Part shown: piece after piece, positions 17,359 to 26,585 of the stretch
Layout: the number at the start of each line of letters is the position of its first letter
Numbering within the stretch: the stretch's first letter is position 1
NCBI RefSeq assembly: GCF_025426255.1
Contig: NZ_CP104861.1
Location: forward strand, 3,100,001 to 3,164,000
Reading direction: 5' to 3'
DNA: 64,000 bases
Source of the DNA: Pseudomonas fragi
GTDB lineage: Bacteria > Pseudomonadota > Gammaproteobacteria > Pseudomonadales > Pseudomonadaceae
Position numbers and translations under genes: made by a program
The notes under the pieces: model-generated
The model's database searches: none
What the model was told of the DNA's origin: nothing
What the model saw: only the letters and a program-made list of their open reading frames with translations

Positions 17359-18039
17359 ATGACCACCCTCACCCATTTCGATACCCCGGTCAGCGAGCCG
17401 ATCAACAGCCAGATCATGCAGCTCGTCGTCGACCATCTCACCGACATCAGTGCGATGGAGATTGCGCCGAGCAATCTGCTCTACAGCATTTATCAATATG
17501 CCATTGGCTTTGAAGTGCACCTGTACCTGCAAGCCCTCGGCGGGGCCAAGGGGATTGCGGTTGAGCTGATCGTTGCAACTGACGCGCAAGACCCGCAAAA
17601 AGTGACCGGCTTCGCCCTCTACTTGCCGGTAAAGGACGATCCGCAAGCCTGCGGCATCGCCTATATGGCAGAGCTGGCCAGCCATCGCCACCTGGGTGTG
17701 ATCCGGGCAATGGTGCAGGAAGTGGTGCGCCGCTACCCCCATACCGAACTGACGTGCTCCGTGGCTAAAGTCGCGGCGTTTGAAGCCATGGGCCTGCAAG
17801 TAATCGGCACACGCGGCCCGCAAGTACTGATGAACACCCGTGACCACAGCACCGATGGCCTGATGGGCATTCTCGATGTTGCGCCGATCTATAACTCCAC
17901 TGAAGTGCGGCAGATCCATACCTACCTGCTGCAACGCAACGGCAAGAAGGCCATGCTCGACGCCGAGAAAAAACGCGACCGCCAGATCGATCAACTGACG
18001 GCCAAGGCCAAAGCCTTTGTGGCGCAGGTAAAAGACTAA
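17359..18039 (+). CDS. Hypothetical protein, possibly GNAT-like
   Basis: This is a 226-residue soluble protein. The middle part (VTGFALYLPVKDD-ACGIAYMAELASHRHLGVIRAMVQEVVRRYPH) follows the strand/helix pattern of acetyltransferases without a clear acetyl-CoA loop. The C-terminus is a charged helix (AEKKRDRQIDQLTAKAKAF), probably coiled coil. I chose the ATG at 17359. An earlier frame-open codon at 17272 lies inside the repeat element. The function is not recognised. Confidence 0.6.
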   Translation: MTTLTHFDTPVSEPINSQIMQLVVDHLTDISAMEIAPSNLLYSIYQYAIGFEVHLYLQALGGAKGIAVELIVATDAQDPQKVTGFALYLPVKDDPQACGIAYMAELASHRHLGVIRAMVQEVVRRYPHTELTCSVAKVAAFEAMGLQVIGTRGPQVLMNTRDHSTDGLMGILDVAPIYNSTEVRQIHTYLLQRNGKKAMLDAEKKRDRQIDQLTAKAKAFVAQVKD

Positions 18040-18088
18040 AAAGCTGAAATAACGCATCATGGGCACACTCCGCTTAGAGGGAACCTAT

Positions 18089-18940
18089 ATGCGTGTTCAC
18101 TTTACCCTGGCCCATCTCGGCGCCTTGACCCTGGGACTGGCGCTCAGCTCTTGCGCTCTGGCCAGCGAAGAGTCGCAACTGATTGAGTCAATCAACGCCT
18201 ACCGCAGCCAAATTCAGCTGTGCGCGGGCCAGGCTTCGCAAGAGTTGCCGCCACTGTCGGCGGACACCCGGTTGGTGCTGCCAGCCAGCAGTTTCGGTGA
18301 CTTGCAGGAAGCCCTGGGCCGGGCCGCCTACCCGATGGTCAACGTGCAGGCGATCAACCTGTCGGGGCCGCGTGATGCGCAGGCCGCCATGAAAGCCGTG
18401 CAGGAAAGCTTCTGTCGCGTGGTGCTGGACCCGCAATTCATCGACATCGGCGTCAGCCATGACCAGCGCGACTGGCGCATCGTGCTGGCCCGTCCGCTGC
18501 TTGCGGCTCGCTTGGGCGACTGGCAGGCCGAGGGCCAGAAAGTCCTTGAACTGCTCAACAGCGCCCGCACCCAACCTCGCCAATGCGGCACCCGGACCTT
18601 TGCCCCCACCACACCGCTGGCATGGAATACCACACTGGCAACCGCCGCCGAAATCCATTCGCGAGATATGGCCAATAACAACTATTTCGATCACAAGGGC
18701 CGCGATGGCAGTACCCCTGGAGATCGCGTTGAGTTGGCGGGCTATAACGCGCAACAGGTCGGCGAAAATATCGCGGCCGGGCAAGACACCACACGCAAAC
18801 TGGTCGATGGCTGGCTGGCCAGTCCTGGCCATTGCGCCAACGTGATGAACCCTGAGTTTCGCGAGTTGGGCGCAGCCTATGCGGTAGACCCTAAAAGTGA
18901 CGCGGGGATTTACTGGACGGCCCTGTTCGGGACGCAGTGA
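18089..18940 (+). CDS. CAP-domain (SCP/PR1-like) secreted protein
   Basis: This 283-residue exported protein has a Sec signal peptide (about 1-25, ending in CALA). The C-terminal CAP domain shows HSRDMANNNYFDHKGRDGSTPGDRV, GENIAAGQ, VDGWLASPGHCANVMNP and FRELGAAYA. The active-site-like histidines and glutamate are present. The N-terminal half is an extra domain of unknown role with two cysteines. The ATG at 18089 follows GAGGG. A terminator follows the gene. Confidence 0.85.
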   Translation: MRVHFTLAHLGALTLGLALSSCALASEESQLIESINAYRSQIQLCAGQASQELPPLSADTRLVLPASSFGDLQEALGRAAYPMVNVQAINLSGPRDAQAAMKAVQESFCRVVLDPQFIDIGVSHDQRDWRIVLARPLLAARLGDWQAEGQKVLELLNSARTQPRQCGTRTFAPTTPLAWNTTLATAAEIHSRDMANNNYFDHKGRDGSTPGDRVELAGYNAQQVGENIAAGQDTTRKLVDGWLASPGHCANVMNPEFRELGAAYAVDPKSDAGIYWTALFGTQ

Positions 18941-18983
18941 GGGGTTACGCGAGGGATATACGAGGGAGATAATGCGAGAAAAG

Positions 18984-19021
18984 TAGCCCCACCCAACCAG
19001 CGTTGAGTGGGGCTATTTTTT
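18984..19021. terminator. Rho-independent terminator between convergent genes
   Basis: TAGCCCCAC (18984-18992) pairs perfectly with GTGGGGCTA (19007-19015), followed by a run of Ts. It ends the CAP-domain transcript. The reverse strand has AAAAGT upstream of the stem and a weaker tail, so it may also serve the opposing mqo transcript. Confidence 0.85.
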
Positions 19022-20667
19022 TACAGCGCCATGTCAGCCGCTGGGTTGCTTGGCGCAGGCTTGGCCGGCGCAGCAGCAGGAGTTGCAGTGTGTGTTGCAG
19101 CCGGGATCGCCGGTGGCGGAGTCAATTGCAGGACTTCAGCAGTGTAGGCCCACTCTTGTGCAACGCGATCAGGATCACCGTTGAGCTTGGTGCCATAGCT
19201 CGGCACGATCTGGTGCAGCTTGGCTTGCCACTCAGGGGTCGCAACCTTGTCCTTGAACACGGTTTCGAGCACGGTCAGCATGATTGGCGCAGCAGTAGAT
19301 GCACCAGGGGATGCCCCCAGCAGACCGGCGATGCTGCCATCTTTGGCGCTGACGATCTCGGTACCGAGTTTCAGCACGCCGCCTTTCTCTTCGTCACGCT
19401 TGATGATCTGCACACGCTGACCGGCCTGCCACAGGCGCCAGTCTTCAGACTTGGCGTTCGGGAAGTACTCTTTCAGTGCGTTGAAGCGATCTTCGTCCGA
19501 CAGCATCAGTTGACCGGCCAGGTATTCAACCAGTGGGTACTGTTCGATACCTACTTTGGTCATTGGCCAGATGTTGTGGGTCGTGGTGCTGGTCAGCAGG
19601 TCGAAGTACGAGCCTTCTTTCAGAAACTTGGTGGAGAAGGTCGCGAACGGGCCAAACAGGATAACGCGCTTGCCATCCAGCACGCGGGTGTCCAGGTGCG
19701 GAACCGACATCGGTGGTGCGCCAACCGAAGCCTTGCCGTAGGCCTTGGCCAAGTGCTGCTGGGCGATGGTCGGGTTATCGGTTACCAGGAACGAGCCGCC
19801 AACCGGGAAGCCAGCGTATTCCTTGGCTTCCGGAATGCCGGACTTCTGCAGCAGATGCAATGCACCGCCGCCTGCGCCGATAAACACGAACTTGGCGTCG
19901 GTTTCGGTTTTGGTGCCGTCTTTCAGGTTTTTGTAGACCACACGCCATGAACCATCTTCATTGCGCTTGATGTCTTCAACTTCGCTCGACAGTTTCAGCG
20001 AGAAGTTAGGTTTGGTCTGCAGGTAGGTCGCGAACTGGCGCGTGATTTCGCCGAAGTTCACGTCAGTACCGATCGGAGACCAGGTCGCCGCGACTTTCTG
20101 GTTCGGGTCACGCCCTTCCATCATCAGCGGAACCCACTTCTTGATCTGCACCGGGTCTTCGGAGTACTGCATGCCTGCGAACAGAGGGCTGGCCTGCAGG
20201 GCTTCGTAGCGCTTCTTCAAGAACTTGATGTTGTCATCGCCCCACACAAAGCTCATGTGCGGAGTGGAGTTGATGAACGAACGCGGGTCTTTCAGAACGC
20301 CGTTCTTGACCTGCCACGACCAGAACTGGCGCGACACCTGGAAAGCTTCATTGATCTCAATGGCCTTCGGGATTTCAACGTTGCCGTTCTTGTCTTCCGG
20401 CGTGTAGTTCAACTCGGCCAGAGCCGAGTGGCCCGTACCGGCGTTGTTCCAGCCGTTGGAGCTTTCCAGGGCAACGCCATCGAGACGTTCAATCATCTCC
20501 ATGGACATACCAGGTTCCAGCTCATTGAGCCAGACACCCAGGGTAGCGCTCATGATGCCGCCGCCAATCAGCAGCACATCGACGTGTTTAGGCTCGGCAG
20601 CGTGCACGGAGGTAATCCCCATGGTCAGCGCCAGGCCCAGAAGCCCCTTGTTCACTTTTTTAAACAT
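19021..20667 (-). CDS. mqo: Malate:quinone oxidoreductase with N-terminal signal sequence
   Basis: This 548-residue FAD enzyme oxidises malate to oxaloacetate and passes electrons to quinone in the TCA cycle. FAD binding is seen in [16 protein letters not shown] (glycines 35-37), and the [18 protein letters not shown] motif is diagnostic. An unusual signal-like leader, [20 protein letters not shown], precedes the enzyme. I recall the same leader in Pseudomonas MqoB proteins. The C-terminus is a Pro/Ala-rich tail (about 30 residues) not needed for the fold. I chose the ATG at 20667, which gives the leader its proper form. Confidence 0.93.
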   Translation of the reverse strand: MFKKVNKGLLGLALTMGITSVHAAEPKHVDVLLIGGGIMSATLGVWLNELEPGMSMEMIERLDGVALESSNGWNNAGTGHSALAELNYTPEDKNGNVEIPKAIEINEAFQVSRQFWSWQVKNGVLKDPRSFINSTPHMSFVWGDDNIKFLKKRYEALQASPLFAGMQYSEDPVQIKKWVPLMMEGRDPNQKVAATWSPIGTDVNFGEITRQFATYLQTKPNFSLKLSSEVEDIKRNEDGSWRVVYKNLKDGTKTETDAKFVFIGAGGGALHLLQKSGIPEAKEYAGFPVGGSFLVTDNPTIAQQHLAKAYGKASVGAPPMSVPHLDTRVLDGKRVILFGPFATFSTKFLKEGSYFDLLTSTTTHNIWPMTKVGIEQYPLVEYLAGQLMLSDEDRFNALKEYFPNAKSEDWRLWQAGQRVQIIKRDEEKGGVLKLGTEIVSAKDGSIAGLLGASPGASTAAPIMLTVLETVFKDKVATPEWQAKLHQIVPSYGTKLNGDPDRVAQEWAYTAEVLQLTPPPAIPAATHTATPAAAPAKPAPSNPAADMAL

Positions 20668-21075
20668 GTTGTAGTACCTAAGATAAAACGCCATCTTCCC
20701 GGCACGCAGAGCATGAAGTCCCTCGACTCACCACAGGCTTGTCGCCTGCAATCGAGCCAACCCTCAAACCTTGAACGGGCAGATATATAAGGCCTGTGCA
20801 CGTTACAGACCTCACTTTATGTACCTTGGGCGCTGATCTCTTGTTGGTTTTGGCTTCAGCTGCTTGGGTAACATTTTTGGTACAGCAGATGCGACTCCCT
20901 TGATGCCCAGCCAGCTCGCAGCTCCTTCCGGGGAACTTGCGCGGACACGACGATCCAGGGCGGCCAGCCGACTAACCGCGACATTCTACCTCAGGTGGCA
21001 CTTTGGGCGAAGCAGCAGGCGTCCCGAGGTCAGGTATAATCACGCTTTTGCCCCGCCTATCAACAGGATTCACCC
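20668..21075. other. Intergenic region, divergent promoters
   Basis: These 408 bases lie between mqo and the next plus-strand gene. No coding frame is convincing. A TATAAT box at 21035-21040 lies about 35 bases before the next start and is a likely promoter. I see no repeat or riboswitch here. Confidence 0.5.
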
Positions 21076-21447
21076 ATGTCTTTAAGCAAGCGCACCCAGG
21101 CGCAGATTGAACGTCGCCTGATCACTACCCTGACCGAAGCCTGTGAAACGGCCAAAACGCAGATCCCGGGGTTTCTCTGGTTGACGCACATGGTCGACTA
21201 CGAGGCCTTCCCGGCCAGCCTGAAGGTGGTGTGGATCTTCGACACGCAGGCCAGCAAGGATTTCGCCCTGGCTGATGGCGAGGCCCGCTTTATGGGTGAG
21301 CTGACAGCCCAGGCATTTGCTGAGGCACAGGTGAAGGTGCGTAATGCATCGGCCCACGTGTACTTCGACTCCGAAGAAGAGTGCCAGCGCAGCTGTGGCG
21401 GCAACTGGCCAAAACGTCTGGCCCAGAAGCAGTCGGGGCGCAGCTGA
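21076..21447 (+). CDS. Conserved hypothetical protein
   Basis: This is a soluble protein of 123 residues (SLSKRTQAQIERRLITTLTEACETAK...). It is conserved in Pseudomonas as far as I recall and is sometimes labelled a Fis-family regulator, but I see no helix-turn-helix and would not use that name. A cysteine pair occurs near the end (EEECQRSCGGNWP). It is three bases upstream of the DUF1289 gene and clearly co-transcribed. Confidence 0.7.
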   Translation: MSLSKRTQAQIERRLITTLTEACETAKTQIPGFLWLTHMVDYEAFPASLKVVWIFDTQASKDFALADGEARFMGELTAQAFAEAQVKVRNASAHVYFDSEEECQRSCGGNWPKRLAQKQSGRS

Positions 21448-21450
21448 GCC

Positions 21451-21633
21451 GTGGCAAAAGACATTGAAAACCCGTGCATTGCGGTTTGCCAGTTAAGTGG
21501 CGACTTGTGCGTGAGTTGCGGTCGTACCAAAGAGGACATCCGCAAGTGGCGGAGCATGAAACGCCCGGAAAAAATGGCCGCCGTGCAGCGCGCCAGTGCA
21601 CGACTCAAGAGCCTGCGTAAAAAGAACGGCTAA
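21451..21633 (+). CDS. DUF1289 small Cys-rich protein
   Basis: This 60-residue protein with GTG start shows the DUF1289 pattern NPCIAVCQLSG-DLCVSCGRT, four cysteines likely binding a metal or iron-sulfur centre, followed by a basic helix rich in lysine and arginine. The role is unknown. It follows the previous gene by three bases. Confidence 0.85.
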   Translation: MAKDIENPCIAVCQLSGDLCVSCGRTKEDIRKWRSMKRPEKMAAVQRASARLKSLRKKNG

Positions 21634-21637
21634 GCCC

Positions 21638-22522
21638 TTACGCCAGATACTTGCCAAACCACCTCAAGGTGCGGTCCCAGGCCAACGTCGCCGCTGCTTC
21701 ATCGTAGCGAGGCGTTGAATCGTTATGAAAGCCGTGGTTTACCCCTGGGTAGATATGCGCTTCATATACCTTGCCATTGGCCTTCAGCGCCTGTTCAAAG
21801 GCCGGCCAGCCCTCATTGATTCGCGTATCCAGCCCGGCGTAGTGCAACATCAGCGGCGCCTGAATCCGGCTGACCTCGTCAGCACCGGGCTGACGTCCGT
21901 AAAACGACACCGCTGCCCCCAGCTCCGGGTAAGCCACAGCTGCCGCATTGGCCACTCCGCCGCCGTAGCAAAAGCCGGTAATGCCAACTTTGCCGGTGCT
22001 TGCGTCGTGTTGCATCAACCATTCCACGGCCGCGAAAAAGTCATTCATCAGTTTTGTCGGATCGACCTTTTGTTGCAATGCCAGGCCTTGCTCATCATTG
22101 CCGGGATAACCGCCCACAGACGTCAGGCCATCGGGCGCCAAGGCAATAAACCCCGCCTTGCCCAGCCGCCGGGCGACATCTTCGATATACGGGTTAAGCC
22201 CACGATTTTCATGCACCACCACCACAGCCGGCAACTTGGCTGCCGCCTTGGCGGGACGCACCAGATAACCGCGCACCTGACCGTTGCCCTTGGGCGAGGG
22301 ATACATGACGTACTCGGCAACGATGTCCGGATCTGTGAAAGAGACTTGCTCGGCGAGTGCGTAATCGGGGCTTAGTGCTGTCAGCACCGAAAGCGCCGTA
22401 CCACCCAGCGTGAACAGGGCGGCGCGATCAAGAAACTCGCGGCGATTGATCTTGCCGTGGGCATAGTAGTCGTAAAGTTCAAGCAGCTCAGGGGCAAAAT
22501 CTTTCGCTGTAAGACGAGTCAT
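21638..22522 (-). CDS. Dienelactone hydrolase family protein with Tat-like signal
   Basis: This alpha/beta hydrolase of 294 residues shows the dienelactone hydrolase catalytic set: cysteine 185 in GFCYGGG, aspartate 232 in GLDTR and histidine 263 in GVNHGFH, with the glutamate of HENRG (105). Residues 27-50 read NRREFLDRAALFTLGGTALSV, a twin-arginine-like export signal with an extended N-region, so it may be periplasmic. The natural substrate is not known. No chlorocatechol genes are nearby. Confidence 0.87.
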   Translation of the reverse strand: MTRLTAKDFAPELLELYDYYAHGKINRREFLDRAALFTLGGTALSVLTALSPDYALAEQVSFTDPDIVAEYVMYPSPKGNGQVRGYLVRPAKAAAKLPAVVVVHENRGLNPYIEDVARRLGKAGFIALAPDGLTSVGGYPGNDEQGLALQQKVDPTKLMNDFFAAVEWLMQHDASTGKVGITGFCYGGGVANAAAVAYPELGAAVSFYGRQPGADEVSRIQAPLMLHYAGLDTRINEGWPAFEQALKANGKVYEAHIYPGVNHGFHNDSTPRYDEAAATLAWDRTLRWFGKYLA

Positions 22523-22672
22523 CAGTGCATTTCCTTTGGCCGGTTGCGTTTAACCATAGAGCAATTTGTAGCTAAATGCGTCTCAGAACTTTTACCTCAC
22601 GCCCTGGGATACCATGCACGTCATGCCTGAAACCTGTCAGGCCAGAACTGTTAACTGAAGGGGTATCAAACG

Positions 22673-23143
22673 GTGAGAATTGCACTTGTGCTGCTGTTGA
22701 GCGCGTGTTCCATGCTGGCCCAGGCGGCGAATATCGGCGAACGCCTGACACCCTGGACCCTGCAGGATCAACACGACCAGCCTTACACCCTGGACGAAAA
22801 AACCCAGGTCCTGCTGGTGGCGCGCAACATGGACGGCTCCAAACTGCTCAAGGCTGCACTGGAAAACCAGGCCAAAGGCTATCTGGAAGCACGCAACGTG
22901 GTTTTTTTGGCCGACGTGCAGCGCATGCCTTCTCTGATCGGCAAGTTCATCGCGATCCCGGCCATGCGTGACTACAACTACCGCGTGGTACTCGACCGCG
23001 ACGGTAAAGTGGCCGCCAACTACCCGGGCGCAGAAGACAAGGTACTGTGGCTGCAACTGGACAATGGCACGCTGGTTTCACAGCAGGAATTTGCCACGGC
23101 TGACGCATTGCGCGCAGCGCTGGAGAAACTGCCGGCTCAATAA
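22673..23143 (+). CDS. Exported thioredoxin-fold-like protein
   Basis: This is a 156-residue protein with a signal peptide ending LAQA. The body, ANIGERLTPWTLQDQHDQPYTL followed by QVLLVARNMDGSKLLKAAL and YNYRVVLDRDGKVAANYPG, looks like an AhpC/TSA-type thioredoxin fold but lacks a CxxC pair, so redox activity is doubtful. The GTG start follows GAAGGGG. It is monocistronic, with a strong terminator. Confidence 0.75.
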   Translation: MRIALVLLLSACSMLAQAANIGERLTPWTLQDQHDQPYTLDEKTQVLLVARNMDGSKLLKAALENQAKGYLEARNVVFLADVQRMPSLIGKFIAIPAMRDYNYRVVLDRDGKVAANYPGAEDKVLWLQLDNGTLVSQQEFATADALRAALEKLPAQ

Positions 23144-23149
23144 CCTCTT

Positions 23150-23176
23150 GGGCTCAGTGATCACGTCACTGAGCCC
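23150..23176. terminator. Bidirectional hairpin between convergent genes
   Basis: GGGCTCAGTGA and TCACTGAGCCC form a perfect 11-bp stem with a 5-base loop. The following sequence is pyrimidine-rich but not a pure T run. It separates the thioredoxin-fold gene from the convergent cupin regulator. Confidence 0.7.
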
Positions 23177-23185
23177 CTCCCCGCC

Positions 23186-23728
23186 TCATTCTTGCGCGCT
23201 GTGTACCACCACCAGCAATTGCGCTTGCTGCTCGCCCACCGAACGAATGCGATGCGGCTTTTGCGCATTGAAGTGCAATGCATCGCCACGATTGAGCAGC
23301 ACGCGCTCAGTCATGAAATCCACTTCGACCTGCCCTTCGTGCACAAACAAGAACTCTTCGCCCATGTGTTCCTTGAAGGCCTTGTCGATGAACTCGGCCG
23401 GCGGGTAGATCATGAACGGCAGCATGCTGCGCTCCCCCACCTGACGGGCCAGCACGGCATAACCCAGGCTCTGGTCATTGGCCGCCAACGATTGACGCTC
23501 ATCGCTGCGAACCAGGCTGTAGCTATCGAGTTGTGCGTTGTCTTCGCTGAACAATTCTTCGACCTTCACGTTCAGCGCTTTGGCCAGCTTGAGAGCCGCC
23601 GCAATCGACGGCGTATTCAACCCGCGCTCGACTTTTGACAGATAACTCTTGGTCATCCCGGATTTTTCAGCCAAAGCCTCTAGGCTCATTCCGAGTTTTT
23701 TTCTTAATAATTTCAATCGGATAGACAT
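23186..23728 (-). CDS. Xre-family regulator with C-terminal cupin domain
   Basis: This 180-residue transcription factor has an N-terminal helix-turn-helix (MSLEALAEKSGMTKSYLSKVERGLNTPS, about 14-41) and a C-terminal cupin (GEEFLFVHEGQVEVDFMTE, RGDALHFNAQKPHRIRS) that probably binds the effector. It is divergent from the class II aldolase gene. The gap contains a perfect inverted repeat suitable as operator. It most likely regulates the adjacent catabolic locus and itself. Confidence 0.9.
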   Translation of the reverse strand: MSIRLKLLRKKLGMSLEALAEKSGMTKSYLSKVERGLNTPSIAAALKLAKALNVKVEELFSEDNAQLDSYSLVRSDERQSLAANDQSLGYAVLARQVGERSMLPFMIYPPAEFIDKAFKEHMGEEFLFVHEGQVEVDFMTERVLLNRGDALHFNAQKPHRIRSVGEQQAQLLVVVHSAQE

Positions 23729-23773
23729 AAAGAACAGCTAACTCACAAAAAAGGAAACGACGCACACTTGCCA

Positions 23774-23809
23774 ATGACACAAAGTGTCATATAGGATCTT
23801 TCGTGTCAT
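23774..23809. promoter_or_regulatory. Candidate operator of the cupin regulator
   Basis: ATGACACAAAGTGTCAT (23774-23790) is a perfect 7+7 inverted repeat with a 3-base centre. A third half-site, GTGTCAT, follows at 23803-23809. It lies in the divergent gap between the regulator and the class II aldolase gene. Binding is inferred from position and symmetry. Confidence 0.6.
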
Positions 23810-23888
23810 TTGCGTTCACCCACGCCCTCCCCGGAAATGAGTGAACCGCGTACTCGACGCTTATTGAACGCATCAGAGGACACCAAAT

Positions 23889-24671
23889 ATGGGCAAGACA
23901 CTAACACTCCCCAAGGACCTGTTGGTCAAGCAAGCGCTGAATCAGATGCAGCAGACCCTGGCGGATAATACGTGGACCGACCGGCAAAAGCTGGCACTTA
24001 CCTGCCGAATTTTGTTCGAGAACGGTCACGACTCCGGCCTTGCCGGGCAAATCACTGCCCGCGGCCCGCACCCCGGCACCTACTACACCCAGCAATTGGG
24101 CCTGGGTTTCGATGAAATCAGTGCGGGTAATTTGCTGCTGGTCAATGAAGATCTGGAAGTGCTTGAAGGCCACGGCATGCCCAATCCGGCCAACCGCTTT
24201 CACAGCTGGGTGTACCGGGCCCGCCCTGACGTGAACTGCATCATTCATACCCATCCGACCCACGTCAGCGCGCTGTCGATGCTGGAAGTTCCACTGCAGA
24301 TTTCGCACATGGACCTGTGCCCGCTGTATGACGACTGCGCGTTCCTCGAAGGCTGGCCGGGCGTACCAGTGGGTAATGAGGAAGGCGAGCTGATTGCCGG
24401 TGCGCTGGGTAACAAACGGGCGGTGCTGCTTTCCCATCACGGCCAATTGTCGACCGGCGCCAGCATTGAAGAAGCCTGCGTGATCGCGCAACTGATAGAG
24501 CGGGCTGCCAGGTTGCAATTACTGGCCATGGCTGCAGGTGAAATCAAGCCGATCCAGCCCGAACTGGGCCGCGAAGCCCATGACTGGATTGCCAGACCCA
24601 AGCGTCACACTGCCGCATTCAATTACTACGCACGGCAAAACCTTCGTCGTCATGCCGACTGCCTGAACTGA
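23889..24671 (+). CDS. Class II aldolase/adducin family protein
   Basis: This 260-residue protein is of the class II (zinc) aldolase family. Metal ligands are seen in IIHTHPTHVSAL (histidines 120, 122, 125) and LSHHGQ (183/184), with EGHGMPNP-type substrate loop residues upstream. It could cleave or epimerise a sugar-acid or hydroxy-acid intermediate. It is followed 26 bases later by a DapA-like gene, so both form an operon controlled from the divergent regulator gap. Confidence 0.87.
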   Translation: MGKTLTLPKDLLVKQALNQMQQTLADNTWTDRQKLALTCRILFENGHDSGLAGQITARGPHPGTYYTQQLGLGFDEISAGNLLLVNEDLEVLEGHGMPNPANRFHSWVYRARPDVNCIIHTHPTHVSALSMLEVPLQISHMDLCPLYDDCAFLEGWPGVPVGNEEGELIAGALGNKRAVLLSHHGQLSTGASIEEACVIAQLIERAARLQLLAMAAGEIKPIQPELGREAHDWIARPKRHTAAFNYYARQNLRRHADCLN

Positions 24672-24697
24672 CCTCACTTTCGCCCAAGGACATTGAT

Positions 24698-25579
24698 ATG
24701 TTGACCCCTGATATCCACGGCATCATCGGCTACACCATCACCCCTTTTTCCACTGACGGCGAACAACTGGACCTGGATATCCTTGGGCACTCCATCGACC
24801 GCCTGATCGACAGCGGCATACATGCCATCGCGCCATTGGGCAGCACGGGCGAAGGCGCCTATCTGAGTGACTACGAATGGGACCAGGTGTGCGAGTTCAG
24901 CACCCAGCACGTGGCCAAACGCATCCCGACCATCGTCAGCGTTTCAGATCTGACCACGGCAAAAGCCATCCGCCGTGCGCGCTTTGCCCAGGATCGGGGC
25001 GCCGATGCGGTCATGGTGTTGCCCACGTCCTACTGGAAGCTCAGCGAAGCTGAAATCCTGGCCCATTACCAGGCTATCGGCGGCAGCATCGATTTGCCGA
25101 TCATGGTTTATAACAACCCGGCCACCAGCGGCACCGACATGTCGCCAGAGCTGATCCTGCGAATTTTCAATGCCGTGGAAAACGTCACCATGGTCAAGGA
25201 GAGCACCGGCGATATCCAGCGCATGCACCGCCTGCAACAGCTGAGTGAAGGCCAGGTGCCGTTTTTCAATGGCTGCAATCCGATGGCACTGGAAGCCTTT
25301 GCCGCAGGCGCCAAGGGCTGGTGTACCGCTGCCCCTAACTTGATTGCAACGCTTAACCTGGAGTTGTATGCCGCCATTTTGGCCAATGATCTGGAGCGGG
25401 CCCGGGTGCTGTTCTATCGCCAGTTGCCGCTGCTGGATTTCATCCTCAAGGGTGGCTTGCCAGCAACTATCAAGGCCGGTTTGCGCAGCACCGGGCTGGA
25501 TGTCGGCAACCCGCGCTTGCCGGTTTCACCGTTGAGTGACGCCGCCAGCAAACAGTTGCTAGCCATGATCGACGCGTAA
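24698..25579 (+). CDS. Dihydrodipicolinate synthase/N-acetylneuraminate lyase family protein
   Basis: This is a class I Schiff-base aldolase or lyase of 293 residues. The Schiff-base lysine is 167 in TMVKEST, and the catalytic tyrosine is 138 in PIMVYNNPATSG. The pyruvate-binding GSTGEGAYLS loop lies near residue 50. Its place in a catabolic operon argues against a lysine-biosynthetic DapA role. A 2-oxo-acid lyase or dehydratase is more likely. The exact reaction is unknown. Confidence 0.87.
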   Translation: MLTPDIHGIIGYTITPFSTDGEQLDLDILGHSIDRLIDSGIHAIAPLGSTGEGAYLSDYEWDQVCEFSTQHVAKRIPTIVSVSDLTTAKAIRRARFAQDRGADAVMVLPTSYWKLSEAEILAHYQAIGGSIDLPIMVYNNPATSGTDMSPELILRIFNAVENVTMVKESTGDIQRMHRLQQLSEGQVPFFNGCNPMALEAFAAGAKGWCTAAPNLIATLNLELYAAILANDLERARVLFYRQLPLLDFILKGGLPATIKAGLRSTGLDVGNPRLPVSPLSDAASKQLLAMIDA

Positions 25580-25580
25580 C

Positions 25581-25674
25581 CGCTGAGAAGCGGAGCGAGG
25601 CTGCAATCGTAAGACCGCTTGAAACACTTGACTGCTGCGCAGTCGATTGCAACCTCGTTCCTACACCAGCCACT
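25581..25674. repeat. Dispersed inverted-repeat element, copy 3 (degenerate)
   Basis: GCGAGGCTGCAATCG (25597-25611) pairs with CGATTGCAACCTCG (25642-25655), with looser outer arms. Copies of the family elsewhere have longer arms. It separates the DapA-like gene from the convergent HAD gene and partly overlaps the latter's stop. Confidence 0.6.
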
Positions 25675-26368
25675 ACCGTTTGTTTATTGACGGCAAGCCG
25701 TATGCTGCCAGATCAAAGTCGGCCAGCTGGCGAATGATCTGATCGGCATGGTGGTACTTACTGTCGGCCATAGCTTCGTCAGGTACGGCAATGGCGGTCA
25801 TATTTGCAGCTTTTGCGGCAGTCACACCAAAGGGCGAATCCTCGAATACCAGGCACTCCTGCGGCGCCACCCCCAGACGCCGCGCTGCCGTCAGGAAGAT
25901 ATCCGGCGCGGGTTTAGCGGCACCGACTTCAGGGTCGTCAGCGGTGACGATGGTGTCGAACAGGTCAAACCACTCGCCGTGCAAGGTGGTCTTATGGGCA
26001 AAGGAATGCAGCGACGAACTGGTGCCCACGGCAATCGGGATGTTGTGTGCCTTCAAATGCCGCACCAGCGCTTCGGCGCCCGGCATGCCTGCGGCCTTGG
26101 GGAAACGCTCACTCAGCAGCGGCTCACGAACGATCAGAAACTCTTGCGCGGTGATCGGCAAATCCAGGGCTTTAACCAGAAACTCGGCAAGGTCCAAAGC
26201 GCCACGGCCAATGATGTGTTGCTTGATACTCCAGTCATATACGCGGCCATAACGCTCGGCGATGATCTTCGTGACTTCGGTGTAAATGCCTTCTGTATCC
26301 AGCAACAACCCATCCATATCAAAAATCACGGCCTTGATCGGGCCGACAGCAACACGCGGTGCACTCAT
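25673..26368 (-). CDS. HAD-superfamily phosphatase (beta-phosphoglucomutase-like)
   Basis: This is a 231-residue HAD hydrolase. Motif I is VIFDMDGLLLDTEG (aspartates 17 and 19), motif II is the VGTSSS serine region, motif III the KP..DIF lysine region, and motif IV FEDSPFGV. It probably dephosphorylates a small sugar phosphate. It points away from the shikimate-dehydrogenase-like gene and faces the aldolase operon, so its part in that pathway is only suggested by proximity. Confidence 0.88.
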   Translation of the reverse strand: MSAPRVAVGPIKAVIFDMDGLLLDTEGIYTEVTKIIAERYGRVYDWSIKQHIIGRGALDLAEFLVKALDLPITAQEFLIVREPLLSERFPKAAGMPGAEALVRHLKAHNIPIAVGTSSSLHSFAHKTTLHGEWFDLFDTIVTADDPEVGAAKPAPDIFLTAARRLGVAPQECLVFEDSPFGVTAAKAANMTAIAVPDEAMADSKYHHADQIIRQLADFDLAAYGLPSINKR

Positions 26369-26472
26369 CTCAACAGATCCGTTGGCAGGAAGGATTCAGC
26401 ACAATAACGGCCCGGCATGCATGAATGCCAGCCACATCAGCACTGCATTCGCAAAATCGCCTTCCACGCGAG

Positions 26473-26503
26473 GGTGATCAATATCCGTGATCACGGGATC
26501 ACC
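26473..26503. promoter_or_regulatory. Candidate operator with three GTGATC half-sites
   Basis: GGTGATC (26473), the palindrome GTGATCAC (26487-26494) and GATCACC (26497-26503) lie within 31 bases, in the divergent gap between the HAD gene and the shikimate-dehydrogenase-like gene. The outer sites are inverted relative to each other. The regulator is unknown. The sequence differs from the TGACAC operator near 23.8 kb. Confidence 0.4.
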
Positions 26504-26585
26504 ATATACGATTGGCGCGTATGCCCGGTAGGGGTTGAAAGTGGGGTTATTGCCCCACTCATAAATCCAAAACAAGGAGGCACGC

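Noticed and set aside
21076..21447. Labelling the 123-residue protein as a Fis-family regulator
   Set aside because: No Fis-like helix-turn-helix can be seen. The label would be an unsupported annotation.
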